Assembly: GCA_963575645.1 (NCBI GenBank)
Contig: OY754464.1
Span: 83,426,948-83,490,947, forward strand
Direction: 5' to 3'
DNA: 64,000 nucleotides
Source: Xanthostigma xanthostigma
Taxonomy: Eukaryota; Arthropoda; Insecta; Raphidioptera; Raphidiidae
The first letter of the stretch is position 1; the number at the start of each line of letters is the position of its first letter. A program made the position numbers and the translations under genes. Shown in pieces: positions 10,150 to 21,961 of the stretch. Below the pieces are notes generated by a model, which saw only the letters and a program-made list of their open reading frames with translations, made no database searches and had not been told where the DNA came from.

Positions 10150-10768
10150 TTTTTGAAGTAAAACTTCTTTAGGCACTCTTGACTTGGGGAGTAAGCTGTT
10201 AAATGCCTGACGAAAGCGTTAACGGAAGTGCGTCATCGGACGAGGCGAACGGTGCGTGATCGTTCGAGGCGAACGGTAGTTGAGAAGGAGATATAAGTTA
10301 GTGAAGATAGTTAGAGAGAGAGTAACGTTTCGTATATTGGAAATATTTGTGTTGTGAGTGCGACAAAGACGGAGCATTAATCGAAATTCTTTTTCTTTTT
10401 TGGACAACTATTTGACGTTTAAAATGAAAACAATTGTTTTTGTATCAAAAATACATTTAATCGAATTTTGCTGCATTTTGTAACGGGAAATAATGTAGGT
10501 TAGTTAATAAATCCTTTTAAATGTATTATAAAATATGCTAATAAATATAAATACATATTTTGCCTATTAATTAATCAAAAATTATATTTTAAACATTTCG
10601 TCTTTGTAGATATGTGCTACAAAGTGAGGTTATATTGTGTGGTTAAATCAGGATGTCTAATCAAAATATGATGATAGATTATCGAATATTATTGTATCAT
10701 TATTATATTATATGGCAGGAAGAAGTTTTACTTCAATCGTGTTGTCTAAAGCACACTCGCTTTTTTTG
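10150..10768 (+). mobile_element. Family A element, copy 2
   Basis: It begins TTTTTGAAGTAAAACTTCTT and ends GCACACTCGCTTTTTTT, in reverse orientation to copy 1. The interior matches 3667-4284, 18356-18967 and 61707-62286, including GACTTGGGGAGTAAGCTG and GCGACAAAGACGGAGC. Confidence 0.7.
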
Positions 10769-11454
10769 TATAGAAAAGCGACGCATTTTAAATAAATTGC
10801 TATTTACCTATATAATATTAAAATAGTATCGCGAATTACAAGTTTTGCTTGGCGTCACATGTTTTGAGCCAGTCTGTAGATAGACGGGATCGTTGTAAAT
10901 TGTGATTGAGCTCGATTATATGAATTCAATCAGTTGAAATTAACCGCGCTCTGCCCACCGCACATGCGCACACAGTCATGTAACATTTACGTTGTATTGT
11001 GTTAATAATTATTATTTTCGTTCTTAGTATTCCGTGTTTTGGTAACGAACTACACTTTGTCTTTTTCAGTCATGTAGAAACTTATACTCGTATGTTTTTG
11101 AGATGAGTTGAAAATGGCGCTAAATCAGACCTTTTACCCGACTGCGTCAGAAAGAGGGTAATGTTTTTCGAGTGTGTGTATGCGGGTATGTCTATTTCTT
11201 TGGTACGCTCTGTAGCCTAAACGGCTTGACCGATTTTAAAATATTATGAGGTGTCGTTACCTACGTTCATATCTCCGAAATTAAAAGAGATACAGGGTTG
11301 CGGATTGTCGGAATCGAATTAGCTTGATTTATTTTATAAGTGCGGTTAATATAAAACTGTTCTTAAAAAGTTGCGTATTTGCAAAACGCATGAAAACATG
11401 AAAAGATTTACGATATTTGAAAAAATATATAAATATCCCCTTTATGCTTAATAT
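10769..11454. other. no gene; degraded repeat-like sequence
   Basis: The stretch near 11180-11300 (AACGGCTTGACCGATTTTAA and neighbours) resembles a widespread insect repeat in style. No ORF is convincing. Confidence 0.35.
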
Positions 11455-12036
11455 TGTTGCGTGTCCCCTGTTGGGACGATAATGTGTTCCATAGAATGTT
11501 CCAGACCACGACAACAACAATGGAAAGCAGGTAAAAACCTGACCTTCATAGAATTGCCTGGAGAAGGCAATGCAAGTAAAAAAACGTTGAGATGCTTCTA
11601 GAACATTCGACAGGTGGGGGACAAAGCTATAAAATGCGAGCGGATTGGTTGGCAAGTCAGTCAGTACAGCGCGTTAACAGCAAGTGGCAAACGTACAGTG
11701 GATTACAGATCTGTGTGACATAAATTGTTCAGTTTCTATACAGCAAGACCGAAGTAGAAGTGTAAACCGTTGAGTGCAATTATATAAATCTGGTTCTACA
11801 TAAATAGCTTCTGTGTTGTAAATAATCGTGTGAATATAGTTAATAGACAAGTGCGAATAAGTGTACTAGATAAATTTGGTGTGTTGTAAATATTTTGTGT
11901 ACATAATTAGGACTTTGTATTCTTCTGTTACTTAGTTTTCTATTTTATTACTTAGAACTATTAGTTTTGTTTCTGTTAACGTTATTATTACTGTAAATAA
12001 ATAATTTCCACCACGGACTAGACCAGTTTTGTTACA
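11455..12036 (+). mobile_element. Solo LTR of a Gypsy-type retrotransposon
   Basis: The 582-bp segment starts TGTTGCGTGTCCCC and ends TTTTGTTACA, with TG...CA termini. It is flanked by a 4-bp duplication ATAT (11451-11454 and 12037-12040), as expected for Ty3/Gypsy integration. A TATA box (TATAAAA, 11638-11644) precedes a TCAGTCAGT-type initiator region near 11656, and AATAAA lies at 11996-12001. No internal coding region follows, so recombination between two LTRs probably removed it. A related LTR in opposite orientation lies at 14118-14775. Confidence 0.8.
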
Positions 12037-12374
12037 ATATTGACGTATCAATATTAGCCGTGCGTGAAGCGGCCTTTACCTAATGCGAGTGGCGTGCGAT
12101 TCGGCACAGTTCAGTTTTCGTACAGCGTGGACGGCAAGCTTTACACGTCATCAATCAACCGCTATTCACACAACACGCGCCAACGGTTCGATGTTATTGC
12201 AGGGCACACTTGACTAATAATAAACCCAGTGTAATTAAATAGAGCCGGACGCGTATATTCATATCAGACGTGTAAGCAACTTCGGCAATGTTCGAGTGAT
12301 TTTTTATTTCGGATAGATCGCGGTCGCTCGAATTTCGAGACGCCTGCTGCTATAGGTACATAAAGGTGTCGAAT

Positions 12375-12627
12375 CAAGGGCGTAGATATTTTTTTTACGA
12401 GGGGGGGTCGTAAATAAAAAAAAATCAATATTTTTTTTATTTTTTATTAATATCACACAAGCAAAATATTTATTTCTAAACCAATTTAACAAATTTTTTT
12501 TCAAGAAGTGTTTTTAAATTCTATTTTTTAGTCAGGTATTCGTAGATATTATTTTCAGTTTTTTTTATTATTATGATCCTGGGGGGGGGGATTACCCTCT
12601 TTACCCCCTCTTTTATCTACGCTCTTG
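12375..12627. mobile_element. hAT-type MITE with perfect TSD
   Basis: The terminal inverted repeats are CAAGGGCGTAGATA and TATCTACGCTCTTG (one mismatch). An exact 8-bp duplication TGTCGAAT flanks the element (12367-12374 and 12628-12635). G-runs and C-runs follow just inside the ends. At 253 bp without an ORF it is non-autonomous. Confidence 0.85.
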
Positions 12628-13212
12628 TGTCGAATACAACAGCGATGTGCATTATAGTCCAAGCTCCCATGACACAAAAAGTTACCCCTACGAACACCTC
12701 AAAATTATAAAGTGAAAATGGCTGAAAAACATATAAGAAACATGTTACGCCCGCCAGACTAGTAAAAATTTGTTAATTCTTATTTTTTATGAATTTTTGA
12801 ATTAAAAAAATCATGATTTTACTTTCCAAAACACCTGCTTGAAATTTATACAATTTGTAGTAAATAATGTACCATTTTTGAAAAAATTTGTCTGGCTGAC
12901 AATTTTTGTTCATAATTTATAAATTTGTCAGACTTCATTTGTTATAAATTTTTTTTTATAAAGTCTCATAGTAAAAAACATTTTTTCGCTAACAGACCAA
13001 TTTTTATGCAGAAAATAGATGTCAAACCTTCTTTTAGAAAAAAATTAAGGTGGTGTTTTGACACGGCCCTTGTAAACGCTGATTTGTTTATGAAAAAACG
13101 CTGTCACGGCGCTTAAAAATTGAATCTGGCATGCTAAAAAACAATATTTTGATAAAAAATGTATTAAAGTATATAAAAGAGATCTATCGTATTAATTTAG
13201 AATAAAAAAAAA

Positions 13213-13319
13213 TTTTTTTCTAGTTAGCAACGATTATACCATATTTTTTCATTAAAAAATGTGGTCGCATTTAATGAAAAAATATGGTATACCTAATCGT
13301 TGCTAAATAGAAAGAAAAA
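13213..13319. repeat. Short palindrome
   Basis: TAGCAACGATTATACCATAT at the left is mirrored by ATATGGTATACCTAATCGTTG at the right around a loop AAATGTGGTCGCA. It is a foldback of about 107 bp with a few mismatches. The adjoining 12628-13212 is AT-rich with nothing recognised. Confidence 0.7.
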
Positions 13320-13369
13320 TGATTTTTTCTTGTATGCGTTTTGTTTTTTTTTTTACTATATTTTGAATT

Positions 13370-13425
13370 GCCGCTGTTATACAGATTATCTGTCACAATA
13401 AAGCATTCTATCTATCTATCCGACG
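13370..13425 (+). mobile_element. LINE/SINE 3' tail
   Basis: GTCACAATAAAGCATTCTAT followed by CTAT repeats is a typical retroposon 3' end. The tail of the Jockey-type element near 46960 also ends in a CTAT repeat. Confidence 0.4.
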
Positions 13426-13485
13426 TTGATTCGAAGAAAAATTTTAATTAAAAAAATTGCAAAAATTGCAGATCACTTTTTAACC

Positions 13486-13540
13486 AGCTTGCCTCGTAAT
13501 CTAAAGGTCGTAAGTTCGATTCCGGCGGTCGGTGCCTATA
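13486..13540 (+). other. tRNA-like fragment (B-box side)
   Basis: GTAAGTTCGATTCCGGCGG has the T-arm form of a tRNA with a B box. The A box and acceptor arms are not convincing, so it is a SINE or tRNA relic. Confidence 0.35.
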
Positions 13541-14117
13541 TTTCTTTTTTTACTATTATAGATACAAGTTTTACTTCGTACGAACATTCCATATGTCAAT
13601 AGAATAATTGTTGAAATGAAATTGGCCAATGCTAATTTACTTGTTCTTAATTGTTGTTCGACATTCGATTCAAACAATTGGGCTACGTAATCCGTTTCGA
13701 TTTGCGTTAAAAGTTAATAAAAAAGTCGCGGTGTGAATTTCGTTGAAGTTTTCTCCGAAACACATCAGTCACATATATACAACGCAGTTGTGTGCGTGTG
13801 TTGGTAAGGGCGCCGCGGTGCCGGCCGCCGCCTGAGTGACATCTCCAGTATCATGACGTGACGTCACGTGGCGGCCCTTCCTCGTAGGCCCGTAAACACA
13901 CACTACACGCTCCATCGTCACCATCGCGTTAACATATAGTATACAATATACACACAGACACGTATAAAAATGGTGCGCGCTTGCAGAATGGCAGTAAATG
14001 TTTAGAGAATATTCGAGAAGGTAGAGAGCGTTGACAGACGGTCTTCGACGAGCTCTAATCGGGACATTAGTGAGACAGAAATTTCAATTTATCTATATTT
14101 TTCTATACTAATATTAT
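13541..14117. other. no gene; GC-richer patch
   Basis: A GC-rich patch near 13808-13880 (GCGCCGCGGTGCCGG, palindromic ATGACGTGACGTCACGTGG) stands out from the AT-rich background. I see no ORF or repeat match. Confidence 0.35.
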
Positions 14118-14775
14118 TGTAAACTGCTGTAGTCCGTGGCAGAAATTATTTATTTACAAGAATAAATGTTTAACAAACAGTAAAACACACAAACGAAAGC
14201 GTATAACGTTAACAGAAACAAAACTAGTAGTTCTAAATTATAAAAGACTAAGTAACATAGAATAAAGAGTCACTAAATTATGTACAAAAAAATATTTACA
14301 ACACACAGCAACACAACACAAAGTTTATCAGCACACTTGTCTATTAACTATAAGTAATTTATTTAAAACCACTCACTAAAGTTATAATTTATTTCCACAG
14401 TATAATTTATGTCGTAATAATTATGTCGTAACACAACGAACAGCTCCAATAACTGACTGACTGACTTGCTCACTCTGCTTCCTTATATAGTTTTTCGGTC
14501 CAATCTTCTAGAATGTTGGGGACGAATCGAGATTTCTTCTATTGTTCTCTCCAAGCGATTCTAAGAAATCGGGTCTAACTTGGCTACCTGCTGAGTTCCT
14601 TTCCTTTACATGTGTAGGTCTCCAAGGTCGAGTGTTCGTTACCTGTTTTCTTTGTTGTGGGTTGACCTTCGAGTATTGTATAGTCTTTTCTAGAAACTCC
14701 ATAGGCGCATCACTGGGGGGAAATGCGCAACATAATTCTTTAGAGTTCATAGTCATCCAACTGGGGGGCGCAACA
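14118..14775 (-). mobile_element. Solo LTR related to the one at 11.5 kb
   Basis: Read on the minus strand it starts TGTTGCGCCCCCCAGTTGG and ends CAGCAGTTTACA. GTAAATAAATAATTTC and CCACGGACTA near its 3' end also occur near the 3' end of the LTR at 11455-12036, so they belong to one family or sister families. A TATATAAGG box (14482-14489, minus) and AATAAA (14149-14154, minus) are present. The flanking tetranucleotides TTAT and CTAT match only partly. No internal region is present. Confidence 0.65.
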
Positions 14776-15308
14776 CTATAAAGAGGAAAGATTTTTGTAT
14801 CTTTAGGAAAATTATTTTTATATAGATATCTATAGTTGTAACAGTTTTCAAATGAGCTAATAGTTAGAGTTATTTAATTTTAATTAGTCGTAAATAAAAT
14901 TAAAATTAATTTAAATGTAAGCCTTACAAGAAAGCAATGTGGAAAATAAAAAAAAAAAATAAAAATATATTCGCCCAACGTGGGGCTCGAACCCACGACC
15001 CTGATATTAACAGTCGCATGCTCTACCGACTGACCAAGCCGGGCTTTGTGAATGTACGACCTAATATTGATATATGTAGTTGCGGCATTTCACCTGAATA
15101 GAAGCTATTTTTGAGATACATTTTGCAACATTTTTCCTTGATGCTCCGCTCCTATTGGTCGTAGCGTGATATTATATAGCCTATAGCCTTCCTCGATAAA
15201 TGGGCTATCCAACAAAAAATTTTTTTTTCAATTCGAACCAGTAATTCCTGAGATTAGCGCGTTCAACGAACCAAACAAACAAACTCTTCAGCTTTATATA
15301 TTAGTATA
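14776..15308 (-). mobile_element. Family U composite element, copy 1 (truncated)
   Basis: Minus-strand copy of the elements at 57889-58623 and 63171-63788. The 5' part (15308 downward) reads CTAATATATAAAGCTGAAGA, GTTTGTTTGG and GATAGCCCATTTATCGAGG. A tRNA-Lys-like core follows at 14973-15046, then CTTGTAAGGCTTACATT. The copy stops where the solo LTR begins and lacks the CGGGACCGCTAGT end. Confidence 0.65.
14973..15046 (-). tRNA. tRNA-Lys-like pseudogene inside family U
   Basis: The minus strand reads GCCCGGCTTGGTCAGTCGG ... GGGTTCGAGCCCC ... TTGGGCG, a close match to eukaryotic tRNA-Lys. The anticodon loop has GTT where Lys would have CTT, and the anticodon stem is mismatched. As the same sequence is embedded in all three U copies, it is element-borne and probably not a functional tRNA. 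Confidence 0.5.
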
Positions 15309-15731
15309 GATTATGTCGAGTCGGTGAGTAGGTGAGTGAGTGAGTGGCCGAGCGTAAATAGGTACAACACATGCGTCGACAGTTTATTATGTGTACACAT
15401 TTGCACTCTCCTTTCTTCTTCGCACTCGCTCTCGCATATTGTCCCCCCAAATAACCCCCGTGGATTCCGCCTCCCCCAACAGGATGAAGGAACACTGACT
15501 CTATTGTACACTTTCACTAGTCGCAGAAAAATATTTGACTTGTTACCATATTTACTGGCACATGACGAAAATGACATAAGAAAATCTTACGCGAAGAAGC
15601 GACGCCTCAATTAGGCACCGTCCATATAGAACGTGGCGTCGTTTAAGGAGGAAGGTCGCGTTTCGTTTTTTTTAGGGTTTTTTTTTTTAGAAAAGAGGGT
15701 GGTTGCCTGATTTACGTTATAGGTAACAAAA
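15309..15731. other. no recognised feature
   Basis: Overlapping short frames on both strands at 15301-15614 lack any protein-like pattern. No repeat partner was seen. Confidence 0.35.
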
Positions 15732-16685
15732 AATTGGTTGTCTGTAAAGTCGGTTTACGGACGATAGTTTTACGTGATAACGTCATAAAGAAACATTGAA
15801 CCATACTCGTAAAGTGTTGAAAAATAACTTTTTTTATTTTTCACATTATACGCATACGTTTCCAAACATTTACTTTTGCATATTTAAATAGTAAAATTAG
15901 AGTTCTAACCAACTGTAGAAACGGTTTTTAAATATAATGAACCGTTTTCAAAATACACGCAGTTTTAATAAACGGACGGTCGGGTGGTGTGGATTTTTCA
16001 CTCCCTGTAACTATATATACGAGCGAACTGTGGCAGTCTATTGGAAGTTTGTGTCGTGTGATCTTTAATAAATAAATTTTTGTAGCTGTCAAACTATATT
16101 TTTACCGACTAATAATTTGATCAACCAAAGCAAAATACATATTTTTAAGTAATTATAAAAGACATTTAAAAGAATGTATATATATATTATATATTTGTTA
16201 ACAAACCGTATAATTTATCTGCTGTTATGAAGATTTGTTTTTGATACATGCCATTATCGTGCGTTCAGTTATACTTTGGCGTGGATGAATCGGTAATAAT
16301 TATATGACACAAAAAATATCCGTGCAAAAACGAACAAATAACGATGTATTATCTGAAAAATTGCTTTAAAAATTCGATAGTTTATGACATTTTTATTAGA
16401 TATCTTGATTTTAAGTCTTAATTTCCACGGTTTATAAAACAAAGGCCATCTGTCAGATGTAGCTTTCGCTGGAACAGCCGAAAAACATGTTGAACGCACA
16501 CTACTCTCTGACGTCACGCGAGAAGAGTGAAATGCGTACAAGCCGACGCCGATCGTGCTTCTCTATCGCTTATAATGCGCTCTCGCTTGCACGCACAGGG
16601 TCAGGCGGAACGTTACGGCGTTACACTTTTTCGTGCGTGCAGCTGGTGTTTTCATCAATTTATAAGACGTTATCACATCAAAAAA
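15732..16685 (-). mobile_element. Family B element, copy 2 (long variant)
   Basis: It begins AATTGGTTGTCTGTAAAGTC and ends TATAAGACGTTATCACATC. The interior differs from copy 1 and shares TAGCTGTCAAACTATATTTT and GCAAAATACATATTTTTAAG with copy 7 at 58893. The family thus has at least two internal sequence types between the same ends. Confidence 0.65.
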
Positions 16686-16956
16686 TGATTACTTGTGGAA
16701 GTATAGAAGCTATACTTTTTTTGTTTATATGATAGTAATTGATTTATTGAAATAAAATAACTGAACTGAAATTAGATTCGCATAAATAGTTCTCTACCAT
16801 ACTCTATCTTCCTCATTCCGTCAACTGGAAAACAACTGCAAAGATATATGACGAAGGCGTGTTACCTCTATTCTGTTGGTAGTCTTTTTCTGCGAGCAAC
16901 TTCATCGTGTTGATTTTGATGTTTTACAGTTTCATAAAAATTCAACCACGTCATTA

Positions 16957-17077
16957 GTGTATTTGCCATAAGGCACTTACACTATTGGCGTCGGTCGGAT
17001 GGCGGGACCTAGGGGTCGGACCAAAATTTCTCGACGTTTCATAAGTTTCTAAGAAGTTTGGCACCATTTTTGGAAAT

Positions 17078-17116
<39 letters not shown>

Positions 17117-17639
17117 ACCACGATAACTCTCGACAGACTTAATCGATTTAAATGAAATTTGGTCCACATGTTGGAATCCATCATCGCAAGAAGCCTATTT
17201 AAAATGGGCCCGATCGGGCCATTTTAAGGGGGGTATTTAGGGGTTGAAAAATGTTTTTGGGCCCAAAAATACGGAAAAAATTCTCAGAATCGTTTCAAAT
17301 TTGAAATTTAACCCTTTAGTAATTATTGAAATGTGCTGCTAAAATTTTAATAAAATCGGCCCGACAGAACCGGACTTACAAATTTTATGAAAACGCAAGT
17401 TTATTGATATGGATTTACATACTGAAGGGTGTATATAATTTGGTACAGATGTTGAATTGGTATATAGTATTTAAATTAAGTAAAAAAAATGTTTTTTTAA
17501 GGGGTGTATAAAGGGGTAATTTTTTTTATTTTGTGCAAAAACAAAGTTAAGTACATACAATAGAGCCACACTGCTTATAAAAGCAAATACACTATATTGT
17601 CGGCAGGGTTTCGCACTGCGACCCGAGTTTTTTTTTTTT
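16957..17639 (+). mobile_element. Family H element, copy 1
   Basis: It begins GTGTATTTGCCATAAGG and ends CGCACTGCGACCCGAG plus a T-run, between two TA dinucleotides. A second copy, inverted, is nested inside the foldback element at 29312-30422, where the empty site confirms the ends. It contains a (TA)n run near 17082-17111. The near-end hairpin GGGTTTCGCACTGCGACCC can fold. No terminal inverted repeat and no credible ORF; the superfamily is unknown. Confidence 0.75.
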
Positions 17640-18355
17640 TATAACGCGCCAAAAACAATATTTAACTTCATAAAATAATTTTTTTGACCTTGGTTTCTTT
17701 AAGATGGCGGTACCGTGACGAGTGACGTAACAAAAAATGGCTGCACAGCAATAAATAGATGCCGATTTTTTGCGCTGTCGAAGAAACCATGTCCATTTAC
17801 TTCTATGCGCACGTTTTTTTGTTATGTCATTTTGTCATATTACGGAGGCGCTATCTTAGAAAACCAAGGCTTTTAAAATTAACTAGAAAGATTTATTTTG
17901 TGCAATAAATAATTCCAGTCTTCATATTATAACTTTTGTTCAGTGCTCGAAAAAAAATTGTTGCGTAACTCCGTTTCAAGAGAAGTGGGGAGGGGCCCTT
18001 AGAAAATTGGAGGGTAAAAACACTTCAATAATTGTGTTACGTAAGGTATGGGTGACCCGTTTAGAAATCTATATTTTTTTTGACCCGTGCTTCCACCATA
18101 AATCCCGTCTCTTCCACCACAAAAATTTATGTAAGTTCGTATGTTTTTATTCGCTGCTTGCCTTTTTTCAAGCACTATTATGAAGTTATATCGCTATTCA
18201 ACTTGTTCCTATGAAATTATCGTCGCTTTTTTTAAAGAAATTCTGTCCCAAATCACTGCACTTGTGTTTTCCAAGTTAATTCACAACAAAATACAGTTAA
18301 TGTTAATTTTCTAACTGACTTTTTAAATAACATTTATAAATTCACTTTACTTTAG
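17640..18355. other. no recognised feature
   Basis: AT-rich sequence with short runs; no ORF or repeat partner. It separates the H and A3 insertions in the upstream intron of membralin. Confidence 0.35.
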
Positions 18356-18967
18356 CAAAAAAAGCGAGTGTGCTTTAGACCACACGACTGAAGTAAAACT
18401 TCTTCCTGCCATATATAATATATAATAATGATACAATAATATTCGATAATCACCATATTTTGATTTGACTTCCGGATTTAACGACACAATATAACCTCAC
18501 TCTGTAGCACATATCTACAAAATATAATTTTTGATTAATTAATAGGCAAAATATGTATATATATTTATTAGCATTATTTATAATACATTTAAAAGGATTT
18601 ATTAACTAACCTACATTGCTTCCCGTTACAAAATGCAGCCAAATTCGATGAAATGTATTTTCGATACAAAAACACTTGTTTTCATTTTAAACGTCAAATA
18701 GTTGTCCAAAAAAAAAAAAGAATTTCGATTAATGCTCCGTCTTTGTCGCACTCACTAACTTATATTTCCCTCTCAACTTCCAATATACGAAACGTAACTC
18801 TCTCTCTTACTATCTTCACTAACATATATCTCCCTCTCTACGACCGTTCGCCTAGAACGATCACGCACCGTTCGCCTCGTCCGATGACGCACTTCCGTAA
18901 ACGCTTTCGTCAGGCATTTACCAGCTTACTCCTCAAGTCAAGCGTGCCTAAAGAAGTTTTACTTCAA
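18356..18967 (-). mobile_element. Family A element, copy 3
   Basis: Same orientation as copy 1, from AAAGCGAGTGTGCTTTAGACC to AAGAAGTTTTACTTCA. It lies about 280 bp upstream of the membralin exon at 19245. A 105-codon frame inside it is not conserved between copies. Confidence 0.7.
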
Positions 18968-19212
18968 TAATGACAAACGTACTGTAAAATTACATTTTAT
19001 TGTGGTGAAAAAGTCAAAATTAAAGATAATAAAAATCACTTTTCCAAATAAATTGGGTGAACTGTAAAAATATGACAATGATGTTTTGCTGCCATGATTA
19101 GAATTTTATTGAAGAATGTTAGCGACTTAGTTCGTTAACCTGCACCAAATGGTTAATTTCACGGCTTCCATTGGATAGATTCCATTTGTATAGGTATAGG
19201 TGCCATACATAA

Positions 19213-19371
<159 letters not shown>

Positions 19372-19639
19372 TAGGTATATATAGATATATATTATGTCAC
19401 GTGACCGCCAGTGCCGGATTTACCAGCAGGCTGAAGCCTAGAGCGGCAAATTTTAACGGGCGGCAGATTTAGTTCATAAATTTTTTATTTCGATTTACAA
19501 AATTAAAAAAAAATTATTATACACACGCAAAATCCGAATTTCGAAAATTGGAGAGAAATTAAAATATTTAACAAAAATCGAAATATAGTCCTACAGTGCT
19601 AAATACTAAATATTTCAACATCTCTACATGAATAATTGG

Positions 19640-20140
19640 TAAACGCTTTGTAAAATATACTTTATTCAACTCATGCGCGTTATTCATGTTTTATCATTCC
19701 TAAAAACCGAACCCTAAATAGCCATTTACCGACTGGTGAAAATTACTTGTCATAACTCAATGAAGATTCCTACTAGCTCGGCCATTGTGGAGTAATGAAA
19801 ATAAACGTAACTATTTTCTGAGTCGTAACGAAATAGTAGGTAACAACAACTCCCTGTTGTTACCCATTGAGGCTAAAATTGAGAGGCCGAATGTTTTCGA
19901 CATGGAGTTTATTCATAACCGGCTAACCTCAAACCAAAACATTGAATCGTGCTGTTTGGTGCTGTTAGTATTGACAGTTTTTTTTATAAAGAAATAAATA
20001 GATATTTACAACATCTCATTATAATTAAAACATGAATAACGCGCAATTGTTGAATAAAATTATGGGCGCAACTTATAGGCTAAGTCATGACCTGCCAGCG
20101 CGATGAATGACTTAGACTACTAGTTACGCCGATAACTATT
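19640..20140. mobile_element. Repeat Y, copy 1
   Basis: The part 19926-20138 matches 63790-64000 in reverse. GCGCGTTATTCATGTTTTAT at about 19675 is mirrored by AAAACATGAATAACGCGC near 20028, suggesting inverted repeats of about 40 bp. The right end TAGTTACGCCGATAACT is shared with copy 2. A 70-codon frame at 19785-19997 is not recognised. Confidence 0.55.
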
Positions 20141-20421
20141 AATGATCATGAATTTTTAGAATATCGCAATAGCGATTCGATATTATAATCGAAAAGTTAT
20201 TTTTACATATTTTCTTCACTGATAACTACTATAATTTTTTTTCCATGTACCTAATTATTATGAGATCTGCTTACACAATTCAATCTTGATATAATATCGA
20301 TGGTCTAATCATGATTGCTGCAGCAAATTGTCAAATTCAATTTCTGAAAATTATTTCTTTATGCGTACAAAATACTGACTAAAATAATCAAGGATCTGAC
20401 ACGGTACCTTAATTCTCAATG

Positions 20422-20558
20422 ATATATTGTGTCGTTAAATCAGGATGTCTAATCAAAATATGGTGATAGATTATCGAATATTATTGTATCATTATTATAT
20501 ATGGCAGGAAGAAGTTTTACTTCAGTCGTGTGGTCTAAAGCACACTCGCTTTTTTTTC
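20422..20558 (+). mobile_element. Family A element, copy 4 (one end only)
   Basis: It contains only the end with ATGGCAGGAAGAAGTTTTAC and GTGTGGTCTAAAGCACACTC, plus about 80 bp inward. The other end is missing. Confidence 0.65.
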
Positions 20559-20985
20559 AATAACTTCTTTGGGGAAGCTTTAAGAGATCCTAATTAATTA
20601 TGTCAGATTGTAAATATGCATCTTCGTTCTTTATAGTTGTATAAAAAATGTTTGAACGTCGTATATATATAGACAGTGTATAGGAAGCGAATGGGTGGAT
20701 GGGGAACGGCGGGGGCAAGTTGTATGTCAAGTAGTGGCGTCGGGACGCTCACATCGCGACGTCACTTCTGCTGCTCCGTGTTACGGCAATATTGTGTTCA
20801 TCATTTTATTATTATTTATTTTTTAAGACGGTGCGCGCCAGTTTAAGGTTATGTATGACATGCAAATAGTAACCCGGCCTCACCAGTAAGGATGGGGAAA
20901 ATATGTACCTACTATGATTTTTTAAAAATGTTGATTAATTTTTTACAGTGCCCCCGTAAAACAGCTGCTTTTCAATCCGATCCAA

Positions 20986-21250
20986 TTCGATCAAAAGTAC
21001 ATACTTTCGGCATCAATTGTAAGACAGAAAGTCTAACATTTGCGCATTGGTGGGATATTACACGCACTGATGCGGGAAGTACAGTAAAGAAAAAATAGTG
21101 TATCAACTGTTGTTTAGATGTCGTTTCCATAGCAACCCTGTTTCATTTTAGCTAATAGTCGCGAACAGCTGTAATTCGTGTTTTGGCGTATAACCTCTAA
21201 GCTGCTTGATTGAAATTTATGTGTGTTTTTATGTAATTAATAAGTATTTA
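20986..21250 (+). repeat. Interspersed repeat X, copy 1
   Basis: From CGATCAAAAGTACATACTTT to TTTTTATGTAATTAAT it matches 49161-49428 in the same orientation with scattered differences. Shared blocks include GCACTGATGCGGGAAGTAC and TCGCGAACAGCTGT. No ORF is kept in both copies. Confidence 0.6.
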
Positions 21251-21961
21251 TTTAATTAATGTATTTAATAAGGGCATACTTACGATCGAGATATGAAGAA
21301 AATAGTATAAGTACACTTACACTGACCGAAAGTTTGATAATCTTGCACTGCTGGTCATGATGCCCTCGGCTTCGTCTCGGGTAAAAAGTTAAAATTTGAA
21401 ACATAATATATAGAGTTAGATGTACCTACTAATTCCGATTTTGGAAGGCAAATTAGAAAATTAAAAAAAAATGTCAAATGTAAGCTCGTTTTGAGAAATA
21501 CAAATATACATATTTTTTGTAATTTTCAAATTCATAGTTTAAAAGAAATTAGAGAAAATAGGTATGCGAAAATCGAGTATTTGCTCAAATATTTCAACGC
21601 AGATAATTACTGCCATTCTGATATTTGCACAGCCCTAGTTGATACGATATTTTTTGCATGCATCGCTTTATAGGAAATATGATTTTTTAATAGTGGCAGC
21701 ACGTTTTTGCAATACCTATATATTATTCTCTTCGCTACAGCATGCAGGCACTAAACTAGTTCTGATGAATAATAAGATTCAACACGTAAAAAACAAGTTG
21801 CCCGGTTCAGTTCTGCTAAATGATTCAGTCGTTCAATTTCATAAAGATACTATGTTTTCAGAGTCTGTTCATATCACTAGTGAGCTCGTTCCTTAGAATA
21901 TAATAAAGAGTTTCCTGGAAGCTTTTTCTACAAGAAAAATGTTCCTCAAAGTGTGTTATTT
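21251..21961. other. no recognised feature
   Basis: The frames at 21491-21673 and 21639-21896 overlap in different phases and have no domain character. No repeat partner was seen. Confidence 0.35.

Noticed and set aside
17326..17511. Frame starting MKCAAKILIKSAR
   Set aside because: It is present in both H copies but ends at different points and has no similarity to a known protein; more likely shared by descent of the repeat.
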